DNA of 64,000 bases from Methanosarcina sp. UBA5 (GTDB lineage: Archaea; Halobacteriota; Methanosarcinia; Methanosarcinales; Methanosarcinaceae): positions 33,534 through 97,533 of the forward strand of contig NZ_DAVG01000099.1 in NCBI RefSeq assembly GCF_002505485.1, read 5' to 3'. Shown here in pieces: positions 1-8,253 of this stretch (position 1 is the first letter of the stretch; every line of letters starts with the position of its first letter). The translations under genes were made by a program, and so were the position numbers. The notes below the pieces were generated by a model. The model was given only the letters and a program-made list of their open reading frames with translations. It was not told the origin of the DNA and ran no database searches.

Positions 1-544
1 TGTCCTCTGTTAGAACCAGTGACTCTGGTCTTTTATACCATCCATGGAGGTGATATACTAAAGGTTTGTCCGGAGTGGGATCGAAGTCTGATGACGTTGG
101 TTTGCGTTGCCTGAGTTCTTCATTCCACAGACATATTTCCTGGGTTGGTGCTTTGCCACGGCTTTTAAGAGCTTGCACCATAAGGTCATCGTAAGTTGTG
201 GTAATATAAACTGGCAGTGGGAGATAGGCTAATACTCCGTGAATTTCATTACGAGCTTCAAAATATGTTGGTGTGACTTCTTCTGACAGTTCAGTGATTC
301 TATTACAAATCTCATCCCTTGGAAACATCTCGTCTTGGGTCACAGCCACAAACTGAGCCACCCGTGTCAAGTCGTCCGAGTCTTCCATTGGGTAGTCGTA
401 CTCTTCTGCCCATTCATTTGCAATCTGGGAAATAACAGAAATCTTTTCAGAACAGGCCCCAGATCCAAGAAAAGGAGTACACTTTCCATACTTGATTCTC
501 TTAAGAAGAATGTCCCAATCCTTCTCTTCCAGCATTGTTGGCAC
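1..544 (-). CDS. SIR2-like domain protein, N-terminal part (cut by window start)
   Basis: The minus-strand frame stays open from a start at 544/535 to the window edge (about 180 codons), so the C-terminal part is missing. Numbered from ATG 535, residues 20-28 read TPFLGSGAC, the glycine-rich nucleotide-binding start of SIR2-like proteins. TTTYDD follows at about 112-117 and YHLHGW at about 161-166, typical of the SIR2_2 group, which binds or cleaves NAD. GTG at 544 is preferred because GGGGGTG lies 6 bases upstream; ATG 535 is the alternative. It follows the Trypco1-like gene on the same strand with a gap of about 150 bases. SIR2-like domains are common NAD-depleting effectors in prokaryotic defence, so a conflict role is inferred. 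The remaining domains cannot be seen. Confidence 0.82.
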   Translation of the reverse strand, partial: MPTMLEEKDWDILLKRIKYGKCTPFLGSGACSEKISVISQIANEWAEEYDYPMEDSDDLTRVAQFVAVTQDEMFPRDEICNRITELSEEVTPTYFEARNEIHGVLAYLPLPVYITTTYDDLMVQALKSRGKAPTQEICLWNEELRQRKPTSSDFDPTPDKPLVYHLHGWYKRPESLVLTED

Positions 545-692
545 TACTAACACCCCCCAAGAAGTTAAATTCTCTTCTCAATTTTTCTCGTGTTTATTTT
601 CCCCACTCACCTTTCTTTCCACTCACCTGCTGTCTTGAAAGCAAATTAAAAATCAGGACACAGAATGGAAATGTTTTCAACTCCACAATTTC

Positions 693-1019
693 TCAACTTT
701 TCCAGGTCAAAGTCACGTTAAAATTAGCGCCCGTACCCGCTGCTATAAACATACCGGCTTTTAAATCCATTGAAATGCCAAAAGAAACTTTAACTTCTTC
801 CGGTTGCTTACTGAGATCTTTTAACCGATTCAATACAGTATTAGCAACAGGCTTTACAATACCAAGCGATTCTTCAAATGTCTGATTTGTGATATTTACT
901 ATCTCACGAGATGTAGATGAACGTGAAACACGAGTTATTTCCCCTTCAACTTCAGCCTCTTCTGCTTCTATTAATACAGTACTACCATCTTCCAGAGTTA
1001 ATTTTACAAGGCGTTTCAT
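693..1019 (-). CDS. Trypsin-co-occurring domain 1 (Trypco1)-like small protein
   Basis: A 108-residue protein with no signal peptide or membrane segment. It opens with a beta-rich stretch (KRLVKLTLEDGSTVLIEAEE). It ends with VSFGISMDLKAGMFIAAGTG and a final NVTLTW strand, the pattern I associate with the CU044_2847/Trypco1 family (SFG...G...A....A.F.VTL.W). Family members are small companions in NTP-dependent conflict systems, next to peptidases, SIR2, TIR or CHAT effectors. Here it is the upstream gene of a same-strand pair with a SIR2-like gene, which supports that reading. The molecular activity is unknown. The family call rests on pattern recognition only. Confidence 0.7.
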   Translation of the reverse strand: MKRLVKLTLEDGSTVLIEAEEAEVEGEITRVSRSSTSREIVNITNQTFEESLGIVKPVANTVLNRLKDLSKQPEEVKVSFGISMDLKAGMFIAAGTGANFNVTLTWKS

Positions 1020-1735
1020 AAAAAATCACAGTTCTAAATATTTATTATTAAAGTGGTATTTTTATTGAATAATAAAAGGATATTTACTAATATAGGGAAA
1101 ATAAGTATTGAACTAATGAGAAAAAGAAGTCAGAAATACAGATAAAAGAATAGTTATATACAATCTCATGCGTCATCGGTTAAGGAATCTATTAATGTTA
1201 AAAAAATGACTACTGCAATCATCTATGCATATCGATTTCAATTTCTAGGTTTACAGAAGCGGCAACAAAAATAACGCATTTCGTATAGATTGTATCTTAA
1301 CCAAATACAAATCAAATTGCATGCGGCCACCCCACCCTAAAGGATGGGGTATGCTTCGGGCCGCCCGCCCGGTTTCTTGGGAAGAGTTTAGTATCTTTAA
1401 CAAAGTTTCCCCAATATAGAGTTGCATTCCCACTCTTGTAACCATGATACCAAGAAACCTCACTTTACAAAGAAGCAACGGTACAGAGGTTTAAACGAAA
1501 CCAAAAAGAGGCGAGGGTTCACTTCATCCCCGACATAAAGGACAGGATATTCGTGACCCTCTGCGCTCCCGATGTAATGAAAAGATATCTATGCCAATAA
1601 ACTCTAAATTCCAGTCCTTCTGACCCACTAAGTGGAAAACTTACTGGCAATTCCAAAATAATTTATGTAATAATCACTATAAAAAGGATAAATCAGTTCA
1701 AGCTCTCTCAGCACAGGTTTTTTCTGCAAGAAATT
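1020..1735. other. Intergenic region with decayed sequence
   Basis: AT-rich at first, then a GC-richer stretch with an IS-like hairpin end (listed separately). On the plus strand about 1455-1600 is open for roughly 48 codons without a usable start, with protein-like composition (for example HFIPDIKDRIFVTL) and a stop at 1598-1600. This may be a remnant of a mobile element or its target gene. The minus-strand frame 1251-1478 runs through the hairpin and is not believed to be a gene. Confidence 0.4.
1320..1378. repeat. IS-like terminal hairpin, solo copy A
   Basis: An imperfect palindrome, ACCCCACCCTAAAGGATGGG, followed by TATGCTTCGGGC. A diverged copy lies in inverted orientation at 27437-27490, sharing CCCTAAAGGATG and GTATGCTT. 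Subterminal hairpins of this kind are typical of IS200/IS605-type elements. No transposase is adjacent, so this would be an orphan end. Confidence 0.5.
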
Positions 1736-2146
1736 CTATTTTTTATCCTTGAGCTTTCCCAGTACTCCGAAGAAATCAAATTTGTTTTCAGAAGTTTTGC
1801 CTTCATTTTTGTTCTTTTCCATTTCAAATCTTCTATCTATAATATATTCTCCAATCGGATTGACAAAACCCAGCAGAATTCCTAGCCCTGTAAAAATATA
1901 GATCACAGTAAAAATTTTCCCCAAATCCGTTTTAGGGGCAAAGTCCCCATAACCCACAGTTGCCAGGGTGATAACCGAAAAATAGAAAGAGTCAAGCCAT
2001 CTCCAACCTTCGACCCTATGGTAAAAGACAGTGCCCCCTGCGAGAGTTATCAAAGTTAAATAAAGGAGGGACCTGAACTTAGGATCTTTAAGCAGCGTTT
2101 TTAGTGTCTTTAGAAACATAAAGAATGTATAAAGAAAAGGAATCAT
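1736..2146 (-). CDS. Two-TM potassium channel (Ion_trans_2 type)
   Basis: A 136-residue membrane protein: N-terminal hydrophobic stretch, TM1 (about 27-43), pore helix, selectivity filter TVGYGD at about 63-68, TM2 (about 78-95), then a short charged tail rich in Lys and Glu. The architecture is KcsA-like without an RCK domain, and it would assemble as a tetramer in the cytoplasmic membrane. The ATG at 2146 is chosen because GGAGG lies 8 bases upstream; the longer frame begins at a TTG that overlaps this Shine-Dalgarno site. It is the last gene on the minus strand before the decayed region and 100 bases downstream of an ABC permease. The ligand or gating signal cannot be told. Confidence 0.9.
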   Translation of the reverse strand: MIPFLYTFFMFLKTLKTLLKDPKFRSLLYLTLITLAGGTVFYHRVEGWRWLDSFYFSVITLATVGYGDFAPKTDLGKIFTVIYIFTGLGILLGFVNPIGEYIIDRRFEMEKNKNEGKTSENKFDFFGVLGKLKDKK

Positions 2147-2250
2147 TATCTTTCCCTCCAAACGTATTTTTCTTCTGAGATTAAAACGAAATTTGTGAAA
2201 GCTGTAAATTCGGACTTACTGAGAGCTGATACCATTAACTAATACCGCTG

Positions 2251-3666
2251 TTAGAAACGTGGGCTTTCGATCCGGTCCCATTTTCTGAAGCTCTGTCCGA
2301 GCAGGTAGAGGGCAAGAGGCACCAGCAGGAGGTTTACAAGCACATAGTACGGACCAAACATTGAGAGGATAACGTTCACCAGCAGGAGCGGCATGACTGA
2401 GAGCGTGTATACAGCGAAAGTCCTGCCGTTATAGAGATTTATGGAAGGAGAAAGCCCTGTTAGGTAAATAAGTATTGAAACCATGTAAAGCGAAATTGAG
2501 AGGAAAAGCAGCAGCGTTGGCAGCAGAAATGCAGGGTCTTTTTTAAGGGTGAGCAGGATCAGAAGTATAAACGGAACAAGATTCAGGAAAAGGTAACTGT
2601 TGAGTTTGTTCCTTATCATGTCCGAAACTTTCAGGGGAAAGAAAGCATACGAGGTAAAGATATCGTATTCTGTAAGCCAGTTATACATTGAAGAGGAAAG
2701 TACTCCCAGAACAAGGGAAATCAGAATTAGAATATTTAAAGCCGGGAGAACCTTTCCCAAGGCTGAAAGAAGCATCCAGATAAGAGCCGCAGGCAGCAGG
2801 AACGAGAAGATTAACTTTCCGAATCCTCCCTCACTCCTTTTCAGGTCAAGGAAATCCTTTGCGACGAAAGCTGCATACCTGTATGAACCAAACTTCCCGC
2901 AAAGCCTGGAAAATGAGTTTGGGAAGCTCTTTTTCGCCTGGGGGAAGTCCACCTTCAGGAAAAACAGGGATAAAGCCGAAGGAATGATTATAAGCCCAGA
3001 GGAAAGCAGAAACTGGCTTTTTGAGGAAAGCAGGAAAAAAGAGAGGCTTGGCAGGCTATAAAATATTCCTGAATCCAGATTTCCAGAAATAGAAAGCAGG
3101 AAAACGCAGCCAGCCAGCAAACCCAAAGTCAGCAGCTTTCCGGAATGGGCATAAATAGTAGATAAGAAAAATACCAGGGAAAGCCCGATCATAAAGGAAA
3201 GAGAAAGGGTCAGGAGAAGGAAGAGAAGGGTAAAAGGAAAATGGAAGTTTCCTGCCGGGATAAGGGCTGCAGCAAGCGCAAAACCTGCAACGAAAGGCAG
3301 CACATAGAGGGCAAAGTAATATACGACATCTTTTACAAGGAAGTTTGCAAAGATTAATCTCTCGGAAACAGGAAGCGTCCTTGAAGAATATGCTATCATG
3401 CTTGCCTGCCCGAAACGCCGGTTCATAAACTCCCTGCCCATAAGCCCGAAAGCTCCTACCATGCTTCCCAGAAGCAAAAAAAAGTAATGCATCCCGAGCG
3501 CAATCTGGGCATAGGTAAAGATTTCCCTAAAAATTGGCAGAACCAGGCTTACGAAGAAGGTGAAGAGAAAGATAAAGACCGGAAAGAGAGAAAAACCATT
3601 GTTTCCGAAAAGATTTGAATGCATTCGCCATTCTTCTTTAAGCATGCTTTTAAAGATATCAAACAT
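2251..3666 (-). CDS. ABC-2 type transporter permease
   Basis: A 471-residue, very hydrophobic protein with about twelve predicted membrane segments and basic loops. It starts at ATG 3666 with AGGGA just upstream. It lies 165 bases downstream of an ABC ATP-binding gene on the same strand, and together they form a simple two-component exporter. The first 60 residues (KEEWRMHSNLFG...) form a cytoplasmic helix followed by the first TM, as in large ABC-2 permeases of archaea that are paired with CcmA-type ATPases. No soluble domain is visible. The substrate is unknown; export of a lipid, peptide or drug is possible. Confidence 0.88.
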   Translation of the reverse strand: MFDIFKSMLKEEWRMHSNLFGNNGFSLFPVFIFLFTFFVSLVLPIFREIFTYAQIALGMHYFFLLLGSMVGAFGLMGREFMNRRFGQASMIAYSSRTLPVSERLIFANFLVKDVVYYFALYVLPFVAGFALAAALIPAGNFHFPFTLLFLLLTLSLSFMIGLSLVFFLSTIYAHSGKLLTLGLLAGCVFLLSISGNLDSGIFYSLPSLSFFLLSSKSQFLLSSGLIIIPSALSLFFLKVDFPQAKKSFPNSFSRLCGKFGSYRYAAFVAKDFLDLKRSEGGFGKLIFSFLLPAALIWMLLSALGKVLPALNILILISLVLGVLSSSMYNWLTEYDIFTSYAFFPLKVSDMIRNKLNSYLFLNLVPFILLILLTLKKDPAFLLPTLLLFLSISLYMVSILIYLTGLSPSINLYNGRTFAVYTLSVMPLLLVNVILSMFGPYYVLVNLLLVPLALYLLGQSFRKWDRIESPRF

Positions 3667-3831
3667 AAAATCCCTGCCAGTTTTAGTCTCGCTTTTGTGC
3701 TATTTTTACACTCATTTTTGTCACTTTTACTTATATTTCCAGGCAATTTTTATTTTTAGGCAATTTCTACCCTTACCTTTGTTCCAGCTTGCGGATTATA
3801 CATAATAAGAGAATCTCACACCCCTATTCTG

Positions 3832-4581
3832 TTATGCATATTGTGCAGGTATGCTCAGACCGGTGCCAGAATTCCCTGGTCTGCTTACTAAATCCAGAAA
3901 GAAATCTTCAAAGTTTCTTCTCTGAAGGGTAGGATCGTCCAGGCGGCCTGTATAGACCAGTTTTCCTTTGTAAATGATCCCAATACTGGTACAGATCTGT
4001 TTTGCAATCTCGAGGATATGTGTCGAAATAAAAACTGTTCCTCCGTTTTTCACATAGCCTGCGAGAAAATCCTTTACTTTTCTCTGAATTACAGGATCCA
4101 GGTTGATTAGAGGCTCATCGATAATTGCGAGTTCCGGTTCATGCAGGAAAGCCTGGGCAAACATCAATTTTTGTCTTGTACCTCTTGAGAGGTCTTTGCA
4201 TAGTGAATTTTTCTGGTCTCCGAAATCCAGGAATTCGAACCATTTTTCACAGGTTTTCTCATAGCTTTCCATTTTCCGGATCTTTGCAACGAAGTAGAGG
4301 TATTCTTCTGCTGTCAAAAAACTTGGTGGGGTTTCCTGCTCAGGAACAATGCCTGCAAGTTCGCGTACTCGAATCGGGTCTTCAAGTACATCCACGCCGT
4401 GTACCCTAACTGAGCCGGAGGTTGGTTTTATCTGGCCTGTAAGCATCCTGATCATAGTTGTTTTTCCTGACCCGTTAGGACCCAGAAGCCCAAAAAGCTC
4501 ACCTTTTCCAATCGAAAAGGAAATGTCATTTACTGCCTTTGTACTTCCGTAGAATTTAAAAATATTTCTTACTTCAATCAT
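3832..4581 (-). CDS. ABC transporter ATP-binding protein
   Basis: A 249-residue CcmA-type ATPase. Walker A is GPNGSGKT (34-41), the Walker B region is LAIIDEP (151-157) and the switch histidine is in STH (186-188). The signature motif is degenerate, LSRGTRQK (131-138) instead of LSGGQ. ATG 4581 is preferred over the upstream ATG at 4629 because AGGAG precedes it and MIEVRNIFKF is the usual family start. It is co-oriented with the permease at 2251-3666 and is likely co-transcribed with it. The leader contains a cluster of repeated CTAA motifs that could be an operator region. Confidence 0.93.
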   Translation of the reverse strand: MIEVRNIFKFYGSTKAVNDISFSIGKGELFGLLGPNGSGKTTMIRMLTGQIKPTSGSVRVHGVDVLEDPIRVRELAGIVPEQETPPSFLTAEEYLYFVAKIRKMESYEKTCEKWFEFLDFGDQKNSLCKDLSRGTRQKLMFAQAFLHEPELAIIDEPLINLDPVIQRKVKDFLAGYVKNGGTVFISTHILEIAKQICTSIGIIYKGKLVYTGRLDDPTLQRRNFEDFFLDLVSRPGNSGTGLSIPAQYA

Positions 4582-4639
4582 CTTTAAGTCTCCTGAAAGC
4601 CCGTTATTTACAGGCAAATGAAGGTACAATGCCAGTCAT

Positions 4640-4836
4640 AGAGTAAATTAGGCTAAATTAAATAAATTATATCAAATTAAACTAAACATGAACAAATTAG
4701 ACTAATTTGGAATATTAATAGATATATTAGAGTAAATAAAAGTAAATTGGGCTAAATATATACATATATCGTTTAATTTATGTTTAGTCTAATTTGGACT
4801 AATCAGATTGATTAGACTAAATTGGACTAAATAATA
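4640..4836. promoter_or_regulatory. Cluster of GACTAA/TTAGNCTAA motifs upstream of the ABC ATPase
   Basis: The AT-rich stretch repeats variants of TTAGACTAA, GGCTAAATTA and TTTGGACTAA at least six times in both orientations. The densest part is about 4780-4834 (TAGTCTAATTTGGACTAATC, then ATTAGACTAAATTGGACTAA). Its position directly upstream of the exporter genes suggests a multi-site operator. The binding protein is unknown. Confidence 0.4.
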
Positions 4837-5000
4837 AAGATAATTCTAAATTAAATTGCAGAGTAGGTCAAGAGTCAGTAATTTTTCCCAGAAAGCATCA
4901 GATTGAACAAGGATTAAGATTGAACCTTTAACATTCATTAGATAATTTTTTAGTTTTGCTCATTTAATTAAAATTTTCAATGTTAAAGAGTATTCTGCAA

Positions 5001-5145
5001 AAATATATAAAAGAGTTTCGTACACTACTTTCTAATCAAAAATCCGGTTTAAAATTATTATTTGGATTCTACCAAGATTTCGTTTTCAACCAGAACGCGA
5101 AAATGTTATGAAAGGGCTTGTTACAAGCCCGTGGATAAAGTAAAA
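5001..5145 (+). ncRNA. Candidate small transcript with TATA box and hairpin
   Basis: A strong archaeal TATA-like box (AAATATATAAAAG, 5001-5013) faces right but leads to no gene on the plus strand. About 110 bases on, a perfect stem GGGCTTG-TTA-CAAGCCC (5114-5130) is followed by AT-rich sequence. It may be a short non-coding RNA running toward the 3' end of the TrmB-like gene. The evidence is structural only. Confidence 0.25.
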
Positions 5146-5246
5146 TTATAAGAATTTATCAGAGTCTTAATTAATAATATTTAAAATTATATAAGATGAT
5201 TTCTGTTACATAAAAATGACTTTTTCCTTTTCCCGGCTTTTCTTTC

Positions 5247-5606
5247 TCAGGCCCGCACTCTTAACTTAGAAGAACTTCCCGAAGAAAATCCCTCGCTTAC
5301 CGGGCTCAAAGCATTAAGTTCACTTGCAGTCTCGTTTAGAGAAAGCATAAAGTCCGTTCTGATCCTGAAAATGAGCTCTTCAGGTTCTACGCAGCAAAAT
5401 AGAGTAGGCTCACCCTCAATTATCCAGACATATCCTTTTTTCTCCATTCCCCTGAGAATTCTATAGATTTTGGGCCTTGGGACTCCGGCATTTTCTGCAA
5501 TTTCACTGGCTCGTGCCTGCTTAAGACGGACAAGTACTGCGTAGATTTTAGCTTCGTTTCCGGTAAAACCCAGCTTTTGAAGATTTTCTACAATTTTAAG
5601 AGCCAC
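5247..5606 (-). CDS. TrmB-type HTH regulator, HTH domain only
   Basis: A 119-residue protein starting at GTG 5606 with GGAGG 8 bases upstream. Residues 1-75 form a TrmB winged helix (LGFTGNEAKIYAVLVRL..., ASEIAENAGVPRPKIYRIL..., GYVWIIEG). Full-length TrmB regulators add a sugar-binding domain of about 150 residues; this one stops after a short low-complexity tail rich in Ser. It therefore resembles single-domain TrmB-like regulators or a truncated copy. It lies 37 bases downstream of a MarR gene, almost certainly in one operon, and the pair probably regulates itself or the neighbouring exporter. Confidence 0.85.
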   Translation of the reverse strand: MALKIVENLQKLGFTGNEAKIYAVLVRLKQARASEIAENAGVPRPKIYRILRGMEKKGYVWIIEGEPTLFCCVEPEELIFRIRTDFMLSLNETASELNALSPVSEGFSSGSSSKLRVRA

Positions 5607-5643
5607 TTTATTTTCCTCCTTTTACCCAATTCTCTAGTTAAAT

Positions 5644-6108
5644 TCATCTAACTTGTTGGCTGGCAGCCTTTCTTAAGATCCTCACCATTGTCTCAAGACT
5701 CTTAACATAATCTTCTGTATCCTTTTCATCTACAAGCTTAAGCAGCTCATCGATAATCTGGTTAGAATAGTTATAGCACTCCAATCCTTTTTCAGTCAGA
5801 GAAACGAGTACTTTCCTTCGATCTTCAGGGTCAGTTTTTCGAAAAACCATCCCTTTTTTCTCCAAATCATCTACCATTCGGGTGAGGCTGCTTTTATCCA
5901 TACCTGTGTACTTCCCTATGGTTGAGGGCATGATTTCACCTTCCATGCCTATGATCTTGATTACTACAGGCTGATTCTTGCTTAGATTCTTAAATTTGCT
6001 ACTGATTTTCTTCTGAAAAGTCTGTTCAAAAATCAAGTTATCAAGAGCATCTCTTTCCATCATCAGAAGAATTATTTTCTTCAGCGTTGCTTCGTCCATT
6101 TTTTCCAC
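5644..6108 (-). CDS. MarR family transcriptional regulator
   Basis: A 154-residue protein with N- and C-terminal dimerisation helices around a winged helix. The recognition region is STIGKYTGMDKSSLTRMVDD and the wing is DPEDRRKVLVSLTEKG, the most conserved MarR signature. The start is GTG 6108 (GAGG 4 bases upstream) or ATG 6099. A perfect 18-bp inverted repeat lies 85 bases upstream, the classical arrangement for autoregulation. The next gene encodes a TrmB-like HTH protein. MarR proteins usually respond to phenolic ligands or oxidants; the ligand here is unknown. Confidence 0.92.
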   Translation of the reverse strand: MEKMDEATLKKIILLMMERDALDNLIFEQTFQKKISSKFKNLSKNQPVVIKIIGMEGEIMPSTIGKYTGMDKSSLTRMVDDLEKKGMVFRKTDPEDRRKVLVSLTEKGLECYNYSNQIIDELLKLVDEKDTEDYVKSLETMVRILRKAASQQVR

Positions 6109-6192
6109 TGTTCCTCTTCATATCTGATTATATAATCATAAACATATTTTTGAAGTAAATAATTTCCGAATGTATAATGAATCATAAAATAA

Positions 6193-6252
6193 TATTGATT
6201 TTTCAATTATATGAAATTAAATAATTGAAAAATCAATAGTTGATAAATCAAC
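6193..6252. promoter_or_regulatory. Large palindrome plus second palindrome, probable MarR operator
   Basis: TATTGATTTTTCAATTAT (6193-6210) is followed by a 10-base spacer and its exact reverse complement (6221-6238). Directly after it lies GTTGAT-AA-ATCAAC (6239-6252). Both share the half-site TTGAT/ATCAA. The pair lies upstream of the MarR start and is probably its operator. Confidence 0.55.
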
Positions 6253-6600
6253 AATGCTATAAACATATTTAAGCTTCACGGTTTACCTGCACACAAAAAT
6301 GATTAAGATGCAAAAACTGATTGCTTCAGTTCTATATATAAAAAATTAAATTGTATGTCATTTGAACTCAAAAACTCGTTAACGAAAAGCTAATTAGAAG
6401 AAAAGGCTTCAGAAACCACTTAAAGCATAAAATAGGAAGCTAGATTTCCAGAAATTAATTTTTTGGAAAATGAGTTTTCACAAAATGAAATACGATTAAA
6501 AGGTTTAAAATAGAATCAGGCTAAAGACTTAAACTTGGCTGCAAAATTAATTTTACTCTGAACTTGTCCCACTATCACCCTCTGCCTTGGAGGCCTATCC
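6253..6600. other. Intergenic region between the divergent MarR and RavA-like genes
   Basis: AT-rich sequence of about 350 bases. A stop in the RavA frame lies at 6559-6561 and GGAGG at 6589-6593. No further gene is seen. Confidence 0.5.
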
Positions 6601-8121
6601 CTGAAAGAAAAGCTTCTTGAGATCAAATCTGCATTTATGGCCTATTTTAAAGAGCGGGAAGCCGAGATCAATGGTTCTCTCCTTGCCGTGTTGTCCGGGG
6701 AAAACCTCCTCTTCCTCGGTCCGCCTGGAACGGCAAAAACCCAGCTTGCGAAAAGTATCTGCCAGTTAATCGAAGGCGGAAATTTCTTCAATTATCTCCT
6801 GACAAGTTTTTCCACCCCTGAAGAGCTCTTTGGTCCGCTTTCCTTAAAAGCCCTGGAAGAAGATGAATTCCGCCGGAAAATTAACGGCTGCCTCCCGACT
6901 GCTCATGTTGCTTTGTTGGACGAGATTTTTAAAGCAAGCAGTGCGATCCTTAACAGCCTCCTGACCATTCTCAATGAGCACAAATACCATAACGGGAGAG
7001 AGCTTGTAGATGTACCACTGCTCTCGGTTTTCGGGGCATCTAATGAGTTTCCTGATGAAAACGAGAGTCTTGAAGCCCTTTATGACCGCTTTTTATTCAG
7101 GTACAGTCTCGCATATATTCAGGACGAAGGGAATTTCCGGGACCTCCTTTTCAGGAGCCATGACGAGTTCGAACCTGCTGCAAGTCTCATTATTTCTGCA
7201 ATATACGAACTTCGGGCACGTGCAAAAGATCTGCCTGTTGACCCTGACGTTGAGGTCATTATAACTGAGCTTCGAAAAAACCTCCAGCTTCAGGAGATTG
7301 AAATCTCGGACCGGCGCTGGAAGAAAATTATTGAGGTGCTTAGGGTTGCGGCTTGCAGTAGCGAGTGCCCGACTGTGGACAGGACAATGGTGCTCCTGCT
7401 TCAGCACATGCTCTGGAACCTTCCCGAAGAGCGGGAAACCATAAGGAAAACCGTCTTTGAGTTCGCAATCTCAGGTGGTATTAATACGGAAAAACTGCGT
7501 CAGGAAGCCGAAGACCTTCAGACTGTAGTAAGCATTGCCCTGAAAAACGAACTTCCTGTAAAGATTGTCTGCGACAGCTGCGGAGAAGAATTCCGGCTGA
7601 GGCAGGAAATTGAAACTCACCATATTTCCCACCCGAATCACAGCTATACGCTTAAAATGGAAGGATCTTCAAGGATCTATCCTTATGACAACCTTGTGAG
7701 AGAAATTGATTCGCTCCAGGAATCGGCTGGAGAAGCGAGCACACTGCCCCAGGTCCAGAAAGAAATTTTTGAAAAAGAATTGGAAGCCCTGGCCGATCGT
7801 CTGGAACGCGTAAAATACAGGCTTGAAGCCGAAAGGGAACTTCTCAAAAACCTGATGGATACGAATATCTGGCTCTCGACGCTTGACAGAAACGAAGCTC
7901 TCCTCCTGCACGATACCCGAAGTATCGAATTATCCGAGCTCAATGACCTTATCTCAAAAAGCCGGTCAATGCTCGGACTGCAGAACAGACAGAGGCAACC
8001 TGAACCGCAGCCTGCAAAAGGAGCAGGAAAAAGAGAAATGGAAAAAATTTCCATATCCGATTCGGGCAGCAATGTTAATAGTTTTATGAAAGGTCTTAGC
8101 TCCCGATTTAAGCTCAGATAA
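6601..8121 (+). CDS. MoxR/RavA-like AAA+ ATPase with zinc-finger insert
   Basis: A 506-residue AAA+ protein when read from CTG 6601. Walker A is GPPGTAKT (about 40-47), the Walker B region is VALLDEIFKA (about 104-112) and sensor 1 lies in FGASNEFP. The C-terminal third has a possible C2H2-type zinc site, CDSC at about 324 followed by a His cluster (HHISHPNH), then a coiled coil (about 375-445). The family usually begins LKEKLLEI just before this AAA+ domain. That is encoded here only if translation starts at CTG 6601, which has GGAGG 7 bases upstream; ATG 6637 lacks a site and removes conserved residues. RavA-type ATPases normally pair with a VWA protein (ViaA), but none follows here, so this is an orphan chaperone-like ATPase. 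Confidence 0.88.
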   Translation: MKEKLLEIKSAFMAYFKEREAEINGSLLAVLSGENLLFLGPPGTAKTQLAKSICQLIEGGNFFNYLLTSFSTPEELFGPLSLKALEEDEFRRKINGCLPTAHVALLDEIFKASSAILNSLLTILNEHKYHNGRELVDVPLLSVFGASNEFPDENESLEALYDRFLFRYSLAYIQDEGNFRDLLFRSHDEFEPAASLIISAIYELRARAKDLPVDPDVEVIITELRKNLQLQEIEISDRRWKKIIEVLRVAACSSECPTVDRTMVLLLQHMLWNLPEERETIRKTVFEFAISGGINTEKLRQEAEDLQTVVSIALKNELPVKIVCDSCGEEFRLRQEIETHHISHPNHSYTLKMEGSSRIYPYDNLVREIDSLQESAGEASTLPQVQKEIFEKELEALADRLERVKYRLEAERELLKNLMDTNIWLSTLDRNEALLLHDTRSIELSELNDLISKSRSMLGLQNRQRQPEPQPAKGAGKREMEKISISDSGSNVNSFMKGLSSRFKLR

Positions 8122-8165
8122 TGAGTCCATACCAAAATCAATTCTATTCCCAAATCGTTAAATTT

Positions 8166-8253
8166 TGAGGACTATTTTTAATGGCCAGAAACTCGACTGG
8201 TTATTCAGAATGCAAAATTCAGAAGACTATTTTAGAGTTTTGGAAACAATTCA
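8166..8253. repeat. Dispersed repeat, copy 1
   Basis: About 88 bp alignable with 36525-36612. Shared blocks include GACTATTTTT or AACTATTTTT, GAAACTCGA, and a final TTTTGAGTTTTGG or TTTTAGAGTTTTGG. Both copies lie downstream of a plus-strand gene end. Confidence 0.5.

Noticed and set aside
1251..1478. Minus-strand ORF of 75 codons
   Set aside because: It runs through the IS-like hairpin, has no ribosome site and no family pattern.
2600..3061. Plus-strand ORF of 153 codons
   Set aside because: A shadow of the ABC permease gene on the opposite strand.
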